A stretch of DNA of 18,260 bases from DATAWZ01 sp036266975. Lineage in GTDB: Bacteria > Actinomycetota > Thermoleophilia > Solirubrobacterales > Solirubrobacteraceae. Position 1 is the first letter of the stretch. Each line of letters starts with the position of its first letter. The position numbers and the translations under genes were made by a program. Under the pieces are notes generated by a model. It made no database searches. It was not told the DNA's origin and worked only from the letters and a program-made list of their open reading frames with translations. Positions 1 to 8,431 of this stretch are shown here, in pieces. Where the stretch lies: NCBI GenBank assembly GCA_036266975.1, contig DATAWZ010000125.1:1-18260 (forward strand). Direction: 5' to 3'.

Positions 1-793
1 CGACGATCGCCGCGGCCTCCTCGGCGGTCTTCAGCCGCGGGTTCGCGCCGGCGTGGAAGCGGCCCTCGTAGGCGCGGCCCTTCGGTTCCGCGACGGCGTC
101 GAACTGGGCGTCGACGATCCAGTAGGGCTCGGGCTTGAAGGCGCGGATCTCCTCCTCGCGGCGGGCGACGATCGCCAGCGTGGGGGTCTGCACCCGCCCG
201 AGCGAGACGGCGCCGTCGAAGGAGGAGCGCAGGCGGATGGTCGCCGCGCGGGTCGCGTTCATGCCGACGATCCAGTCGGCCTCCGAGCGCGAGCGCGCCG
301 CCTGCTCGAGGTCGTGCAGCTCGGCGGCGGGCCGCAGCGACCCGAGCGCCTCGCGCATCGCCGTGTTGGTCATCGAGGACAGCCACAGCCGCTGGACCGG
401 CTTGTTGCCCTTGGCCTTCTCGTAGAGGTAGGCGAAGATCAGCTCGCCCTCGCGGCCGGCGTCGCAGGCGTTGACGACCTCGGCGACGTCGTCGCGACCG
501 AGCTGGGTGGTGACGACCGCCATCTGCTTCTTGGAGCGCTCGTCGCGGACCACGAGCTTGAAGCGGCTGGGGACGATCGGCAGGTCGGCCATCCGCCACT
601 TCTTGTACTTGGCGTCGTATTCGTCGGGCTCGGCGAGCTGGACGAGGTGCCCGACGGCCCAGGTAACCACGTGCTCGGGACCCTCCAGGTAGCCCTCGTG
701 CTTGGCGAACGGCCCCGGGAGCACGCGGGCGAGGTCTTGCCCGACCGAGGGCTTCTCGGCGATCAGGAGGGTCTTGGATTCGGACTCGGGCAT
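1..793 (-). CDS. topB: DNA topoisomerase III (type IA), N-terminal part, cut by window edge
   Basis: Type IA topoisomerase, which nicks one strand through a tyrosine and passes another strand; it decatenates and unknots DNA in the cytoplasm. The visible 264 residues begin with a TOPRIM domain. The AEKPSVGQDLARVL segment near residue 13 carries the first catalytic Glu, and DAGREGE near residue 105 is the DxxxGE metal site. Further family signatures are TWAVGHL, a KKWRMADLPIVP stretch, RLWLSS, EADWIVGMNATRA and GRVQTPTLAIVARRE. These match Bacillus/E. coli topoisomerase III better than topoisomerase I. The catalytic tyrosine domain lies beyond the window, so completeness cannot be judged. The ATG at 791-793 follows a -10-like TACGCT after only 7 bases with no Shine-Dalgarno, suggesting a leaderless mRNA. 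Family call is firm; the III versus I distinction is strong but based on half a protein. Confidence 0.93.
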   Translation of the reverse strand, partial: MPESESKTLLIAEKPSVGQDLARVLPGPFAKHEGYLEGPEHVVTWAVGHLVQLAEPDEYDAKYKKWRMADLPIVPSRFKLVVRDERSKKQMAVVTTQLGRDDVAEVVNACDAGREGELIFAYLYEKAKGNKPVQRLWLSSMTNTAMREALGSLRPAAELHDLEQAARSRSEADWIVGMNATRAATIRLRSSFDGAVSLGRVQTPTLAIVARREEEIRAFKPEPYWIVDAQFDAVAEPKGRAYEGRFHAGANPRLKTAEEAAAIV

Positions 794-800
794 CGGGGCG

Positions 801-806
801 AGCGTA
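801..806 (-). promoter_or_regulatory. -10 box of a likely leaderless topB promoter
   Basis: TACGCT on the minus strand ends 7 bases before the topB ATG. It fits the actinobacterial TANNNT -10 pattern, and the distance puts the transcription start at or beside the start codon. No convincing -35 hexamer is seen; the spacer instead holds a perfect inverted repeat (809-827). Confidence 0.55.
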
Positions 807-808
807 GC

Positions 809-827
809 GGGACGCGGCTCGCGTCCC
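809..827. promoter_or_regulatory. Perfect inverted repeat inside the topB promoter (operator candidate)
   Basis: The arms GGGACGCG and CGCGTCCC (8 bp, no mismatch) flank a 3-base GCT spacer. The site starts 3 bases upstream of the topB -10 box and covers the -10/-35 spacer, a position where a bound dimeric regulator would block RNA polymerase. Function is inferred from position only, and GC-rich DNA makes such palindromes easier to find by chance. Confidence 0.4.
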
Positions 828-844
828 CGGTGACCGTCGGGCAA

Positions 845-865
845 AGGTGCAGCGCGCGTGCACCT
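845..865. repeat. Second inverted repeat upstream of topB
   Basis: The arms AGGTGCA and TGCACCT (7 bp, perfect) flank a 7-base GCGCGCG spacer. The centre is about 62 bases before the topB start codon, just outside the core promoter. It could be a regulator site or the stem of a small hairpin between topB and the marP 3' end. Confidence 0.35.
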
Positions 866-916
866 AGGGTCACTGGACGGGGCCAGGTCGGCCGTGGAGA
901 CTAGTCGGGCACAGGG

Positions 917-963
917 GGGGCTCGCGGCGGGGGGCTCGCGGCGGCCGGGGGGCCGCCGCGAGC
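917..963 (-). terminator. GC-rich hairpin downstream of the protease gene, with a 14-bp duplication
   Basis: A perfect 13-bp stem (934-946 with 951-963) closes on a GGGG loop, about 50 bases past the marP-like stop codon in its direction of transcription. There is no T-tract, so it is not a classic intrinsic terminator, but such hairpins are common gene ends in high-GC actinobacteria. The left part is duplicated: the same 14 bases occur at 917-930 and 931-944, so a second register of the stem is possible. The rest of 866-1013 holds nothing else recognisable. Confidence 0.45.
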
Positions 964-1013
964 GGGGGCCGCGGCGGCAACAGGAGGGTCGCTCCGCCGG
1001 GGGCCCGTTGCCC

Positions 1014-2165
1014 TCACTCGGCGCACGGACCGGTCGAGACCGGGCGCCCGGCGTGGGCGACCTCCTGGGCGACCACCGAGTTGGCCACGCCGTAGCCGGC
1101 GGGCGGACCGCCGCCCGAGAGACTCGCGAACACCGTGGTCAGCACCCGCCCGCCGGCGCTGACCATCGGCCCGCCCGAGTTGCCGGGCTGCACGACCCCC
1201 CGCAGCGGGGTGATCAGCCGCTGCACCTCGCCGTTGCCGTAGGCGTCCTGGGTGAGCACCGTCGTCGTGGTGCCGGTCCGCGCGGCCCGCACCCGGTAGG
1301 GGCCGTCCTCGGGGTAGCCGAGCACGGCGCCGGCGACGCCCGAGCGGGGGTCGGCGTCCAGCGGCAGCACCGGCGCGTGCAGCCCGGGCACGCTCAGGAC
1401 GGCCAGGTCGTTGCGTGGGTCGAAGGCGATCGCGTGGGCCGCGAGGTTCGGCGGATGACCGCCGACCTCGACCGTCGTGTCGCTCTCGCCGGCCACGACG
1501 TGGGCGTTGGTGAGGACCCAGCCGGGGCGCACCACCCAGCCCGAGCCCTCGATCCCCAGTCCGCAGGCGCTGCCCAGCACCCGCACGACGCTCGCCGCGG
1601 CGGCGTGCACGCGCGGCGCGCTGGCGATCGCCGGCGTCGGCGCGGCGACCGACGGCACCGTCCCGGCGACGTCGGGGATCGGATCCAGCCGCGAGAGCGC
1701 GTTCAGCAGCGAGCCCGTCGGGGGCAGCAGCTCGTTGAGCGCCCGCAGGATGGCCGAGCGCTGGATGTCGATGCGCAGCGATGTGTCCCCCGGCGCCTGG
1801 GCGGCCACCGCGGCGCCGATCCAGACGATTCCGAGGCCGATCGCGGCGCTCAGGACCGCGCCGAGCAGGCCGTCGGCGACGGGCAGGCCGGGGATCGCGA
1901 GCGTGAAGCGCCGCAGTCGCCAGCCGACGCCCTCCAGGCCGACGGCGAGGATGCCGCCGGCGAGCAGCGCGCCGAACAGGCCGAACGCCGGGGCGTAGGG
2001 GGAACGCGAGCCCTGCGAGAGCAGCAAGGGCCCCACGCGCGTGCCGATCAGCGCTCCGAGCGCGAATCCGCTGAACGAGAGCAGCCCCACGATGAAGCCC
2101 TGACGGAACCCCTGCAGGGCCATGAGCGCCACGAAGGCGACGATGATCCAGTCGAGCCAGGTCAT
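1014..2165 (-). CDS. MarP-like membrane-anchored serine protease (CvpA domain plus trypsin-like domain)
   Basis: 383 residues. The N-terminal ~135 residues are CvpA-like with about four membrane helices, starting MTWLDWIIVAFVALMAL. A linker leads into a chymotrypsin-fold protease that should face the outside. The triad is visible as His222 in LTNAHVV, Asp253 in RNDLAVL and Ser330 in QPGNSGGP. Cys201 (GSACG) and Cys381 near the C-terminus are placed like the disulfide pair of Mycobacterium tuberculosis MarP (Rv3671c), which protects the cell in acid and cleaves the peptidoglycan hydrolase RipA. It lies divergent from a penicillin-binding protein, which supports an envelope role. I chose the ATG at 2163-2165 because CvpA proteins normally begin just before the first helix; an in-frame ATG at 2202-2204 would add 13 residues. 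No Shine-Dalgarno is clear for either. The substrate is unknown. Confidence 0.9.
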   Translation of the reverse strand: MTWLDWIIVAFVALMALQGFRQGFIVGLLSFSGFALGALIGTRVGPLLLSQGSRSPYAPAFGLFGALLAGGILAVGLEGVGWRLRRFTLAIPGLPVADGLLGAVLSAAIGLGIVWIGAAVAAQAPGDTSLRIDIQRSAILRALNELLPPTGSLLNALSRLDPIPDVAGTVPSVAAPTPAIASAPRVHAAAASVVRVLGSACGLGIEGSGWVVRPGWVLTNAHVVAGESDTTVEVGGHPPNLAAHAIAFDPRNDLAVLSVPGLHAPVLPLDADPRSGVAGAVLGYPEDGPYRVRAARTGTTTTVLTQDAYGNGEVQRLITPLRGVVQPGNSGGPMVSAGGRVLTTVFASLSGGGPPAGYGVANSVVAQEVAHAGRPVSTGPCAE

Positions 2166-2241
2166 GGGCAGGGGCGGCCGGCGGCAGCCGGGGGATCGTC
2201 CCATACGCGGCCCGGTGCGCCCCGCGGGAGGGATCGTGGGC

Positions 2242-2247
2242 TACCGT
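2242..2247 (+). promoter_or_regulatory. -10 box for the penicillin-binding protein gene
   Basis: TACCGT (TANNNT type) ends 9 bases before the ATG at 2257, the same arrangement as at topB, typA and parA in this window. No Shine-Dalgarno is present before that ATG. Supports a nearly leaderless transcript. Confidence 0.45.
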
Positions 2248-2256
2248 TTCGTGCAA

Positions 2257-4038
2257 ATGGAGACCGTGGGGCCAGGCATGTCCCGCCCGGTGGGGGCCCG
2301 GGACCCTGGATTGCCCTCGCCCAACCCGACGCTGGAGGACCGCAGACGCGCAATCCGCCGGCGCCGGATCGGCGCGGGTGCAGTCCTGCTCGTCGTCGTG
2401 CTCGCCATCGCGCTCGTCCTCGTCTCCTCGGGCAACGGCAGCGCCCGCCGCGAGGCCGCGCAGTTCATGCGCGCCTGGGAGCACGGCGACTACGCGGCGA
2501 TGTACCGGCTGCTGGACACCGACAGCCAGGGGCGGACCTCCGAGCAGGCGTTCGCCGGCGCCTACAGGGGCGACGCGCGGGTCGCGACGATGAGCTCCCT
2601 GCGCGCCGCCGGCCCGATCGGGTCAGCGTCGGGCGGCGCGCTCGAGGCCCCGGTGAGCGTCCACACGCGGATCTTCGGCACCTTCCACGAGCACGTGCTG
2701 ATCCCGATCACCGGCAGCGGCAGCAGCGCGCGGGTCGCCTGGAACCGGACGCTGCTGTTCCCGGGCCTGCAGGCCGGCGAGACGCTCTCGCGCAACACCA
2801 TGCTGCCGCCGCGGGCCTCGCTGCTCGCGCGGGACGGCTCGATCCTGGCCAGCGGGCCGGCGCAGACCGGATCGCGCTACTCCTCGCTGGGCTCCGTGGC
2901 GCTGCCGGTGATCGGCGAGGTCGGACCGATTCCCTCCGCCGAGCGAGACGCGCTGGAGGCCCAGGGGGTCCCGCCGGACGCGATCCTCGGGACCTCCGGC
3001 CTGGAGCTCACCTTCGACGCCCAGCTGCGCGGGCAGCCCGGCGGGCAGCTGTTCGCCGGCCGCCGGGTGCTCGCCTCCTCGCACCCGGTCCCCAGCGGGC
3101 CGGTGCGCACCTCGATCGACCCGGCGCTGCAGAACTCCGCGGTGCAGGCGCTCGGCGGCCAGTACGGCGGGGTCGTCGTGCTGAGGCCCTCCGACGGGCA
3201 GATCCTCGCGGTGGCGGGGCTCGGGGTCGACGACACCCAGCCGCCCGGGTCGACGTTCAAGATGGTCACCGTCACCGGCGTGCTCCAGTACAGGGTGGCC
3301 ACGCCGAGCACGGAGTTCCCGTACGCGACCGAGGCGCTGCTCGACGGCGTGCCGCTGCAGGACGCCAACGGCGAGGACTGCGGCGGGACCCTCGCCTACG
3401 CGTTCGCGGTCTCGTGCAACTCGGTGTACGCGCCGCTGGGGGCCAAGCTCGGCGCCGCCCGCCTGAGCGCCGTCGCCGAGGCCTACGGCTTCAACCATCC
3501 GACCGGGATCCCCGGGACGGTCGAGAGCACCTTCCCGACCGCCGGCGAGCTCAACAGCGACCTCGCGGTCGGCTCGGCGGCGATCGGCCAGGATGAGGAC
3601 CTCGCCAGCCCGCTGGAGATGGCGCTGGTGGCCACCACGATCGCCGACGGCGGCCGGCGGCCGCCGCTGAGCTTCCTGGACGGGCCGCCCCACATCGCCA
3701 CGCGGGTCACCAGCCCGCACGTCGCGCACGAGATCCGGGCGATGATGGAGCTCGTCGTCAGCGAGGGCACCGGCACCGCCGCGCAGATCCCCGGCGTGGT
3801 CGTCGCCGGCAAGACGGGCACCGCGGAGCTGACCACGACCGCGAGCTGCGCTCCGGGCGCGAGCAACTGCAGCTCGAGCTCGAACCCGCAGGACACCGAC
3901 GCCTGGTTTGCCGCCTTCGCCCCGGCCATCCACCCCAAGCTCGCGGTCTGCGTGATGCTCGTGGCCGACGGGGCCGGCGGCAACACCGCGGCGCCGATCG
4001 CGCGGCAGATCCTCCAGGAGGGTCTGCAGGTCCTCTAA
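2257..4038 (+). CDS. Penicillin-binding protein, class B type transpeptidase with MecA_N-like domain
   Basis: A 593-residue D,D-transpeptidase that cross-links peptidoglycan outside the membrane. Order: basic cytoplasmic tail (DRRRAIRRRR), one membrane anchor at about 40-57, an NTF2-like MecA_N domain at about 62-165 (REAAQFMRAWEHGDYAAMYRLLD), a PBP dimerisation region at about 170-280, and the transpeptidase domain from about 284. Catalytic motifs are complete: Ser332-x-x-Lys in GSTFK, SCN at 386-388 and KTG at 519-521. The MecA_N domain is shared with low-affinity PBPs such as staphylococcal PBP2a, but occurs in many actinobacterial PBPs and does not by itself show resistance. Four cysteines in the catalytic domain (375, 387, 531, 538) could form disulfides. 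In-frame starts also exist at GTG 2251 and ATG 2278; 2257 fits the -10 spacing best. It may belong to the pbpA/ftsI lineage; the exact subgroup is not decidable here. Confidence 0.9.
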   Translation: METVGPGMSRPVGARDPGLPSPNPTLEDRRRAIRRRRIGAGAVLLVVVLAIALVLVSSGNGSARREAAQFMRAWEHGDYAAMYRLLDTDSQGRTSEQAFAGAYRGDARVATMSSLRAAGPIGSASGGALEAPVSVHTRIFGTFHEHVLIPITGSGSSARVAWNRTLLFPGLQAGETLSRNTMLPPRASLLARDGSILASGPAQTGSRYSSLGSVALPVIGEVGPIPSAERDALEAQGVPPDAILGTSGLELTFDAQLRGQPGGQLFAGRRVLASSHPVPSGPVRTSIDPALQNSAVQALGGQYGGVVVLRPSDGQILAVAGLGVDDTQPPGSTFKMVTVTGVLQYRVATPSTEFPYATEALLDGVPLQDANGEDCGGTLAYAFAVSCNSVYAPLGAKLGAARLSAVAEAYGFNHPTGIPGTVESTFPTAGELNSDLAVGSAAIGQDEDLASPLEMALVATTIADGGRRPPLSFLDGPPHIATRVTSPHVAHEIRAMMELVVSEGTGTAAQIPGVVVAGKTGTAELTTTASCAPGASNCSSSSNPQDTDAWFAAFAPAIHPKLAVCVMLVADGAGGNTAAPIARQILQEGLQVL

Positions 4039-4071
4039 CCGGATCGGCGCAGGGCGCCCGGCGGGCACCGC

Positions 4072-4077
4072 TACCCT
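4072..4077 (+). promoter_or_regulatory. -10 box of a likely leaderless typA promoter
   Basis: TACCCT ends 8 bases before the GTG start of typA, within the 47-base gap after the PBP stop codon. There is no Shine-Dalgarno between it and the GTG. It suggests typA has its own leaderless promoter even though it follows the PBP gene on the same strand. Confidence 0.5.
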
Positions 4078-4085
4078 GGGCGGCC

Positions 4086-5930
<1,845 letters not shown>

Positions 5931-5954
5931 GCGCCGCCGGGCTCGCCGGGCCGA

Positions 5955-6563
5955 TCAGACGTCGAGGTCGGCGCGGTCGAACTTGTTGGGGTTCAGCGGG
6001 TCCCTGATGTACAGCGTCAGGGGCCGGTTGTCGTACGAGGTGATCTGGATCTTGAACAGCAGCAGCGCCCCGTCCGCGGGCCCGTATGTGGCCGGTGAGT
6101 CCAGCGCCGGGATGATCCCCCCGTGAGCGTCACCGCTGCCGCCGAGCACGCCCCCGTTGTAGAAGTAGGGATTCACGTGGTCGGGCAGGACGATCGGCTT
6201 GTAGACGATGCCGGTCGTGTCCTCGACGTAGAAGTCCTGCGGGGTGGCCGCGGACAGCAGCTTGCCCGAGAAGTTGGTCACCTGCATGAAGACCGCGAAC
6301 CAGGCCTGGCCGGGCTGCAGCTGGGCGTCGCTGGCCGGCAGGCCGACCAGGTAGTTGCGGTCCTCGGGGGAGTAGGGGTTCAGCTGGCGTGAGAGCTGGA
6401 CCTGGTAGTTCATGTGCCCCAGGCACAGGTCCCCGCCCTGGACGGACATGTCCACGTAGGTCATGCACTCGTGCGAGCGGTCGCACGCCGTCAGCGCGAG
6501 TGAGCAGGCCACGGTGGCCAGCGCGAGGATGGCCTTGCGGGGGGACGGAAGCCGAGCCGACAT
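5955..6563 (-). CDS. Secreted lipoprotein of unknown function, possibly DUF4352-like
   Basis: 202 residues with a lipoprotein signal peptide: basic N-terminus (MSARLPSPRK), hydrophobic stretch, and lipobox LTAC with the lipidated Cys27. The mature protein should sit on the outer face of the membrane. Its middle (FAVFMQVTNFSGKLL, then DFYVEDTTG) recalls the immunoglobulin-like DUF4352 type of small lipoproteins, which begin with a remark about charge or size of an ionisable residue followed by a beta sandwich; this is a resemblance only. A Cys near 33 and another near 47 could pair. The ATG at 6563 comes 9 bases after a strong TATGAT box. It ends 24 bases from the typA stop. No operon partner is evident, because it has its own promoter. 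Confidence 0.75.
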   Translation of the reverse strand: MSARLPSPRKAILALATVACSLALTACDRSHECMTYVDMSVQGGDLCLGHMNYQVQLSRQLNPYSPEDRNYLVGLPASDAQLQPGQAWFAVFMQVTNFSGKLLSAATPQDFYVEDTTGIVYKPIVLPDHVNPYFYNGGVLGGSGDAHGGIIPALDSPATYGPADGALLLFKIQITSYDNRPLTLYIRDPLNPNKFDRADLDV

Positions 6564-6572
6564 GCGGCGCGG

Positions 6573-6578
6573 ATCATA
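6573..6578 (-). promoter_or_regulatory. -10 box of the lipoprotein gene
   Basis: TATGAT on the minus strand is one base from the TATAAT consensus and ends 9 bases before the ATG. No Shine-Dalgarno follows. It stands out because the local sequence is otherwise very GC-rich. Confidence 0.6.
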
Positions 6579-6611
6579 TTGCTTCGGCCCGGAGACGGAG
6601 TCGCCGGCGGC

Positions 6612-7103
6612 TCACCCTCCGGCGATCGTCGCCCGCTGTCCGCGGCGCCGGCCGGTCTCGAGGATCGCGCGCAGCCGGCGCATCGAACGCGACCCGTGAC
6701 GGCGGTGCCAGCCGCGCGCTCCGACCTCCAAGATGTGGTCAGAGATCAGCTTGGGCTGCGTCTGCAGCGTGAAGGTCACGCGCGTGGTGCCGCCCGGCGC
6801 CTCGGTGAGCTCGTAGATGCCGACCGTGCGGATGCGGTTGAACTTGCCGCGGCGCCCGACCTCGACGATGCGGTGGGGCGCCTCGACCTCCGCGAAGGTC
6901 ACGTCGGCCCACGGGAACCGGTTCCGGCGCTGCTTGAGCTTGAAGCGCGCGCCGGCCCCGCGACCATAGGTCTCCTGGCGGGTCATGTGCCAATCCACCA
7001 GATAGTGGTCGGTGAACTCAGGGTGGTTGGCGATGTCCGCGAGATACTCGAAGACCTCGAGCCGCGGGCGACTGATATTGACGGAGACGGTGACCGAGTC
7101 CAC
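6612..7103 (-). CDS. SRPBCC-fold protein (polyketide cyclase/dehydrase-like family)
   Basis: 163 residues, START/Bet v1-like fold with a hydrophobic cavity. The N-terminal pattern (VSVNISRPRLEVFEYLADIANHPEF) is typical of the polyketide cyclase/dehydrase and lipid-transport family, followed by beta strands (DVTFAEVEAPHRIVEVG, TVGIYELTEAPGGTTRVTFTLQTQP) and a C-terminal helix. The last 30 residues are strongly basic. Ligand and reaction cannot be told from sequence, and genes with this fold are often carriers or modest-effect enzymes with no known substrate. The start is GTG at 7103, 10 bases after the stop of the small cysteine protein, so the two are probably cotranscribed. No clear ribosome binding site is visible in that short gap; translational coupling is likely. 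Confidence 0.8.
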   Translation of the reverse strand: MDSVTVSVNISRPRLEVFEYLADIANHPEFTDHYLVDWHMTRQETYGRGAGARFKLKQRRNRFPWADVTFAEVEAPHRIVEVGRRGKFNRIRTVGIYELTEAPGGTTRVTFTLQTQPKLISDHILEVGARGWHRRHGSRSMRRLRAILETGRRRGQRATIAGG

Positions 7104-7113
7104 GCCCGGCAGA

Positions 7114-7395
7114 CTACTGCGCGCGATCTGAAGACCGCGTCGCGCGGACGGTCAGACGCACGGTGTGACCGGCCTCGCTGTGACGAACCAGCGCGCTCGA
7201 ACGAGGCTCGCCCGGGCGCAGGGCGCGGCACAGCTCACAGACGATCCCGCCACCGTCGTAGTGGTAGACGCGCTCCCCGGCGAGGGGCGTCCGCTGGCAG
7301 TCCGCGCAGCACACGCGGCGAGCCTCGTCGCTCAAGGCGCCGATGCTGCGGCGAAACAGGAGCCGGGCGAAACGGTCATCGGCGTGTGCGGCCAT
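7114..7395 (-). CDS. Small four-cysteine (zinc-ribbon-like) protein of unknown function
   Basis: 93 residues. Two CxxC knuckles, Cys30-x2-Cys33 (CADC) and Cys53-x2-Cys56 (CELC), sit 19 residues apart around VYHYDGGGIV, a spacing that fits a zinc ribbon; Cys29 is an extra. The C-terminal part (VRHSEAGHTVRLTVRA) has no cysteine. Codon use has high GC at third positions, like the neighbours, which favours a real gene. It is probably the first gene of a short operon with the SRPBCC gene 10 bases downstream. The ATG at 7395 lacks a Shine-Dalgarno and no clear -10 box was found, so the start is uncertain. No function is assigned. Confidence 0.6.
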   Translation of the reverse strand: MAAHADDRFARLLFRRSIGALSDEARRVCCADCQRTPLAGERVYHYDGGGIVCELCRALRPGEPRSSALVRHSEAGHTVRLTVRATRSSDRAQ

Positions 7396-7625
7396 ACAGC
7401 GAGGAGTGTTCGACGGCGGGGGCCGCGTTCCTGCCGTGAAAAGTTTGCCGTACGGTCAGCGCGGGTAACCGTGTATGACCGTTGAGGGCACGCGCAAAAA
7501 CGCGCGATCGGCGGTATCATCTCGACATAGAGGAGTCCGTAGGACCGCCGTCCTCCGCGTGCTCGAGACCGCTCGGTCCGACACGTTGGCGTCGTCTGCG
7601 GGCTCCGCGACGAGGGAGCTTCAGC
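7396..7625. other. Divergent intergenic region with a structured leader
   Basis: It lies between the small cysteine gene (minus) and the FHA gene (plus). It contains an 8-bp palindrome CCGTACGG at 7448-7455, a -10 box at 7515-7520, and a small hairpin (AGGAC, loop CGCC, GTCCT at 7541-7554) in the predicted FHA leader of about 98 bases. A GAGGAG at 7530-7535 is not followed by a usable start at normal spacing. No further gene was seen. Confidence 0.4.
7515..7520 (+). promoter_or_regulatory. -10 box upstream of the FHA gene
   Basis: TATCAT is close to the TATAAT consensus. It predicts transcription starting near 7527 and a 5' leader of about 98 bases before the ATG at 7626, unlike the leaderless promoters elsewhere in this window. 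No -35 hexamer at normal spacing is convincing. Confidence 0.5.
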
Positions 7626-8192
7626 ATGGATCCAGCGACGTCGGGACACACGACGAGCGCGAGCGCGTTCCGTTGCGGTGATTGCGGGCACGTGGTCACG
7701 GTTGTCTCGCAGGACACGATCGGCGAGTGCCCCCAGTGCGGCGGGCACAACTTCGCGCGAGCGTCGCTGTTCGGCAACGGCGGGCGCTTCGGCCAGCGCG
7801 CCGCGGGGCCGGCGGATGCCCCCGCCGAGCGCGTGCGGGAGGCGCGCCTGGCCATTCACAAGCCGGGCGACTACCTGGCCTTCCACGACGACGACGGGCA
7901 GCTGCGCGTCACCGCGATCACCGGCGAAACGACCCGCCTGGGCCGGAGCCTGAGCGCCGACGTGCGCTTCGACGATCCGACGGTCTCGCGCCGCCACGCC
8001 TTGCTCGTGCGCGAGGCCGAGAGCGTGCGGATCCTCGACGACCGCAGCCTGAACGGCGTCTTCGTCAACGGCTCCCGCGTGGAGTCGTGCATGCTCAGCG
8101 ACGGCGACGAGATCGCCGTCGGGCGCTATCGGCTGTCGTTCGTGGTGGCCGTGCCCGCGCCCGAGCAGACGCTGCTCACGCCCGCCTCCTAG
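7626..8192 (+). CDS. Zinc-ribbon plus FHA-domain protein
   Basis: 188 residues. A zinc ribbon near the N-terminus uses Cys17-x2-Cys20 (CGDC) and Cys35-x2-Cys38 (CPQC). A linker of about 40 residues follows, then a forkhead-associated domain at about 92-175. FHA phosphothreonine-binding signatures are visible: LGRS at 106-109, SRRH at 121-124 and LNGVFVN at 142-148. FHA domains bind phosphothreonine peptides, usually from Ser/Thr kinase targets; no kinase gene lies in this window. There is no membrane helix, so it is cytoplasmic. The start ATG is set by a GAGGGAG Shine-Dalgarno 8 bases upstream; the frame stays open further upstream, but without good starts. The TAG stop is shared with the left end of a palindromic element. 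The neighbour downstream is a ParA-type ATPase; a functional link is only suggested. Confidence 0.88.
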   Translation: MDPATSGHTTSASAFRCGDCGHVVTVVSQDTIGECPQCGGHNFARASLFGNGGRFGQRAAGPADAPAERVREARLAIHKPGDYLAFHDDDGQLRVTAITGETTRLGRSLSADVRFDDPTVSRRHALLVREAESVRILDDRSLNGVFVNGSRVESCMLSDGDEIAVGRYRLSFVVAVPAPEQTLLTPAS

Positions 8193-8352
8193 TGGTGCCT
8201 CCTGTAAATCCGGTCGTCGATTCGCGAGCGAAAATCGAGCATGGCCAGGACGCAGGGAGCCGGAATAGCAGCGCTATTTCGGCTCCTGAGGACGCCGCCA
8301 GGCGAAGATTTGCAGCCGCGAAGCGGGAGCGGATTTGCAGGAGGTGCCACTA
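8190..8352. repeat. 163-bp near-palindromic element flanked by TA (MITE-like or structured RNA)
   Basis: The ends (8190-8212 and 8330-8352) are complementary over 23 positions. The only three departures are G-T, so an RNA copy would form an unbroken 23-bp stem with G-U wobbles. At the centre is a second hairpin: 8256-8269 pairs with 8273-8286 (14 bp, one wobble) around an AGC loop. A third small hairpin uses TCGATT/AATCGA near 8217-8238. Both outer ends carry TA, as in a TA target duplication of IS630/mariner-type elements, and TAG is regenerated at both ends, so the FHA gene stop codon is intact either way. It contains no coding capacity. It is either a non-autonomous mobile element or a strong bidirectional terminator/structured RNA. 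Confidence 0.65.
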
Positions 8353-8384
8353 GGCTGCTCGGGCCCGCGCCGTACTCACGAGCT

Positions 8385-8423
8385 CGCGGCCGCGCCGCCC
8401 CGCCGCGCGCGGCCGCGTAGTAT
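8385..8423 (+). promoter_or_regulatory. parA promoter region: two 10-bp palindromes and a -10 box
   Basis: The palindrome CGCGGCCGCG occurs twice, at 8385-8394 and 8408-8417, 23 bp apart centre to centre. The second copy abuts a -10 box, TAGTAT at 8418-8423, which ends 8 bases before the parA ATG; no Shine-Dalgarno is present. The spacing suggests a leaderless transcript with a paired operator, but the palindromes are pure G/C and could be compositional. Confidence 0.45.
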
Positions 8424-8431
8424 CGGGCGCG

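Noticed and set aside
2202..2204. Upstream ATG as start of the MarP-like protease
   Set aside because: Adds 13 residues of atypical Pro/Arg/Cys composition before the first helix; family members usually begin just before that helix. Not fully excluded.
858..3596. Open frame of 912 codons on the plus strand across the protease and PBP genes
   Set aside because: Low-complexity Arg/Gly/Ala-rich translation without domains; it runs antisense to the protease gene and out of frame in the PBP gene. Typical of GC-rich shadow frames.
2257..4038. PBP as a methicillin-resistance type determinant
   Set aside because: The MecA_N-like domain is widespread in actinobacterial PBPs. Nothing here indicates reduced beta-lactam affinity or mobility.
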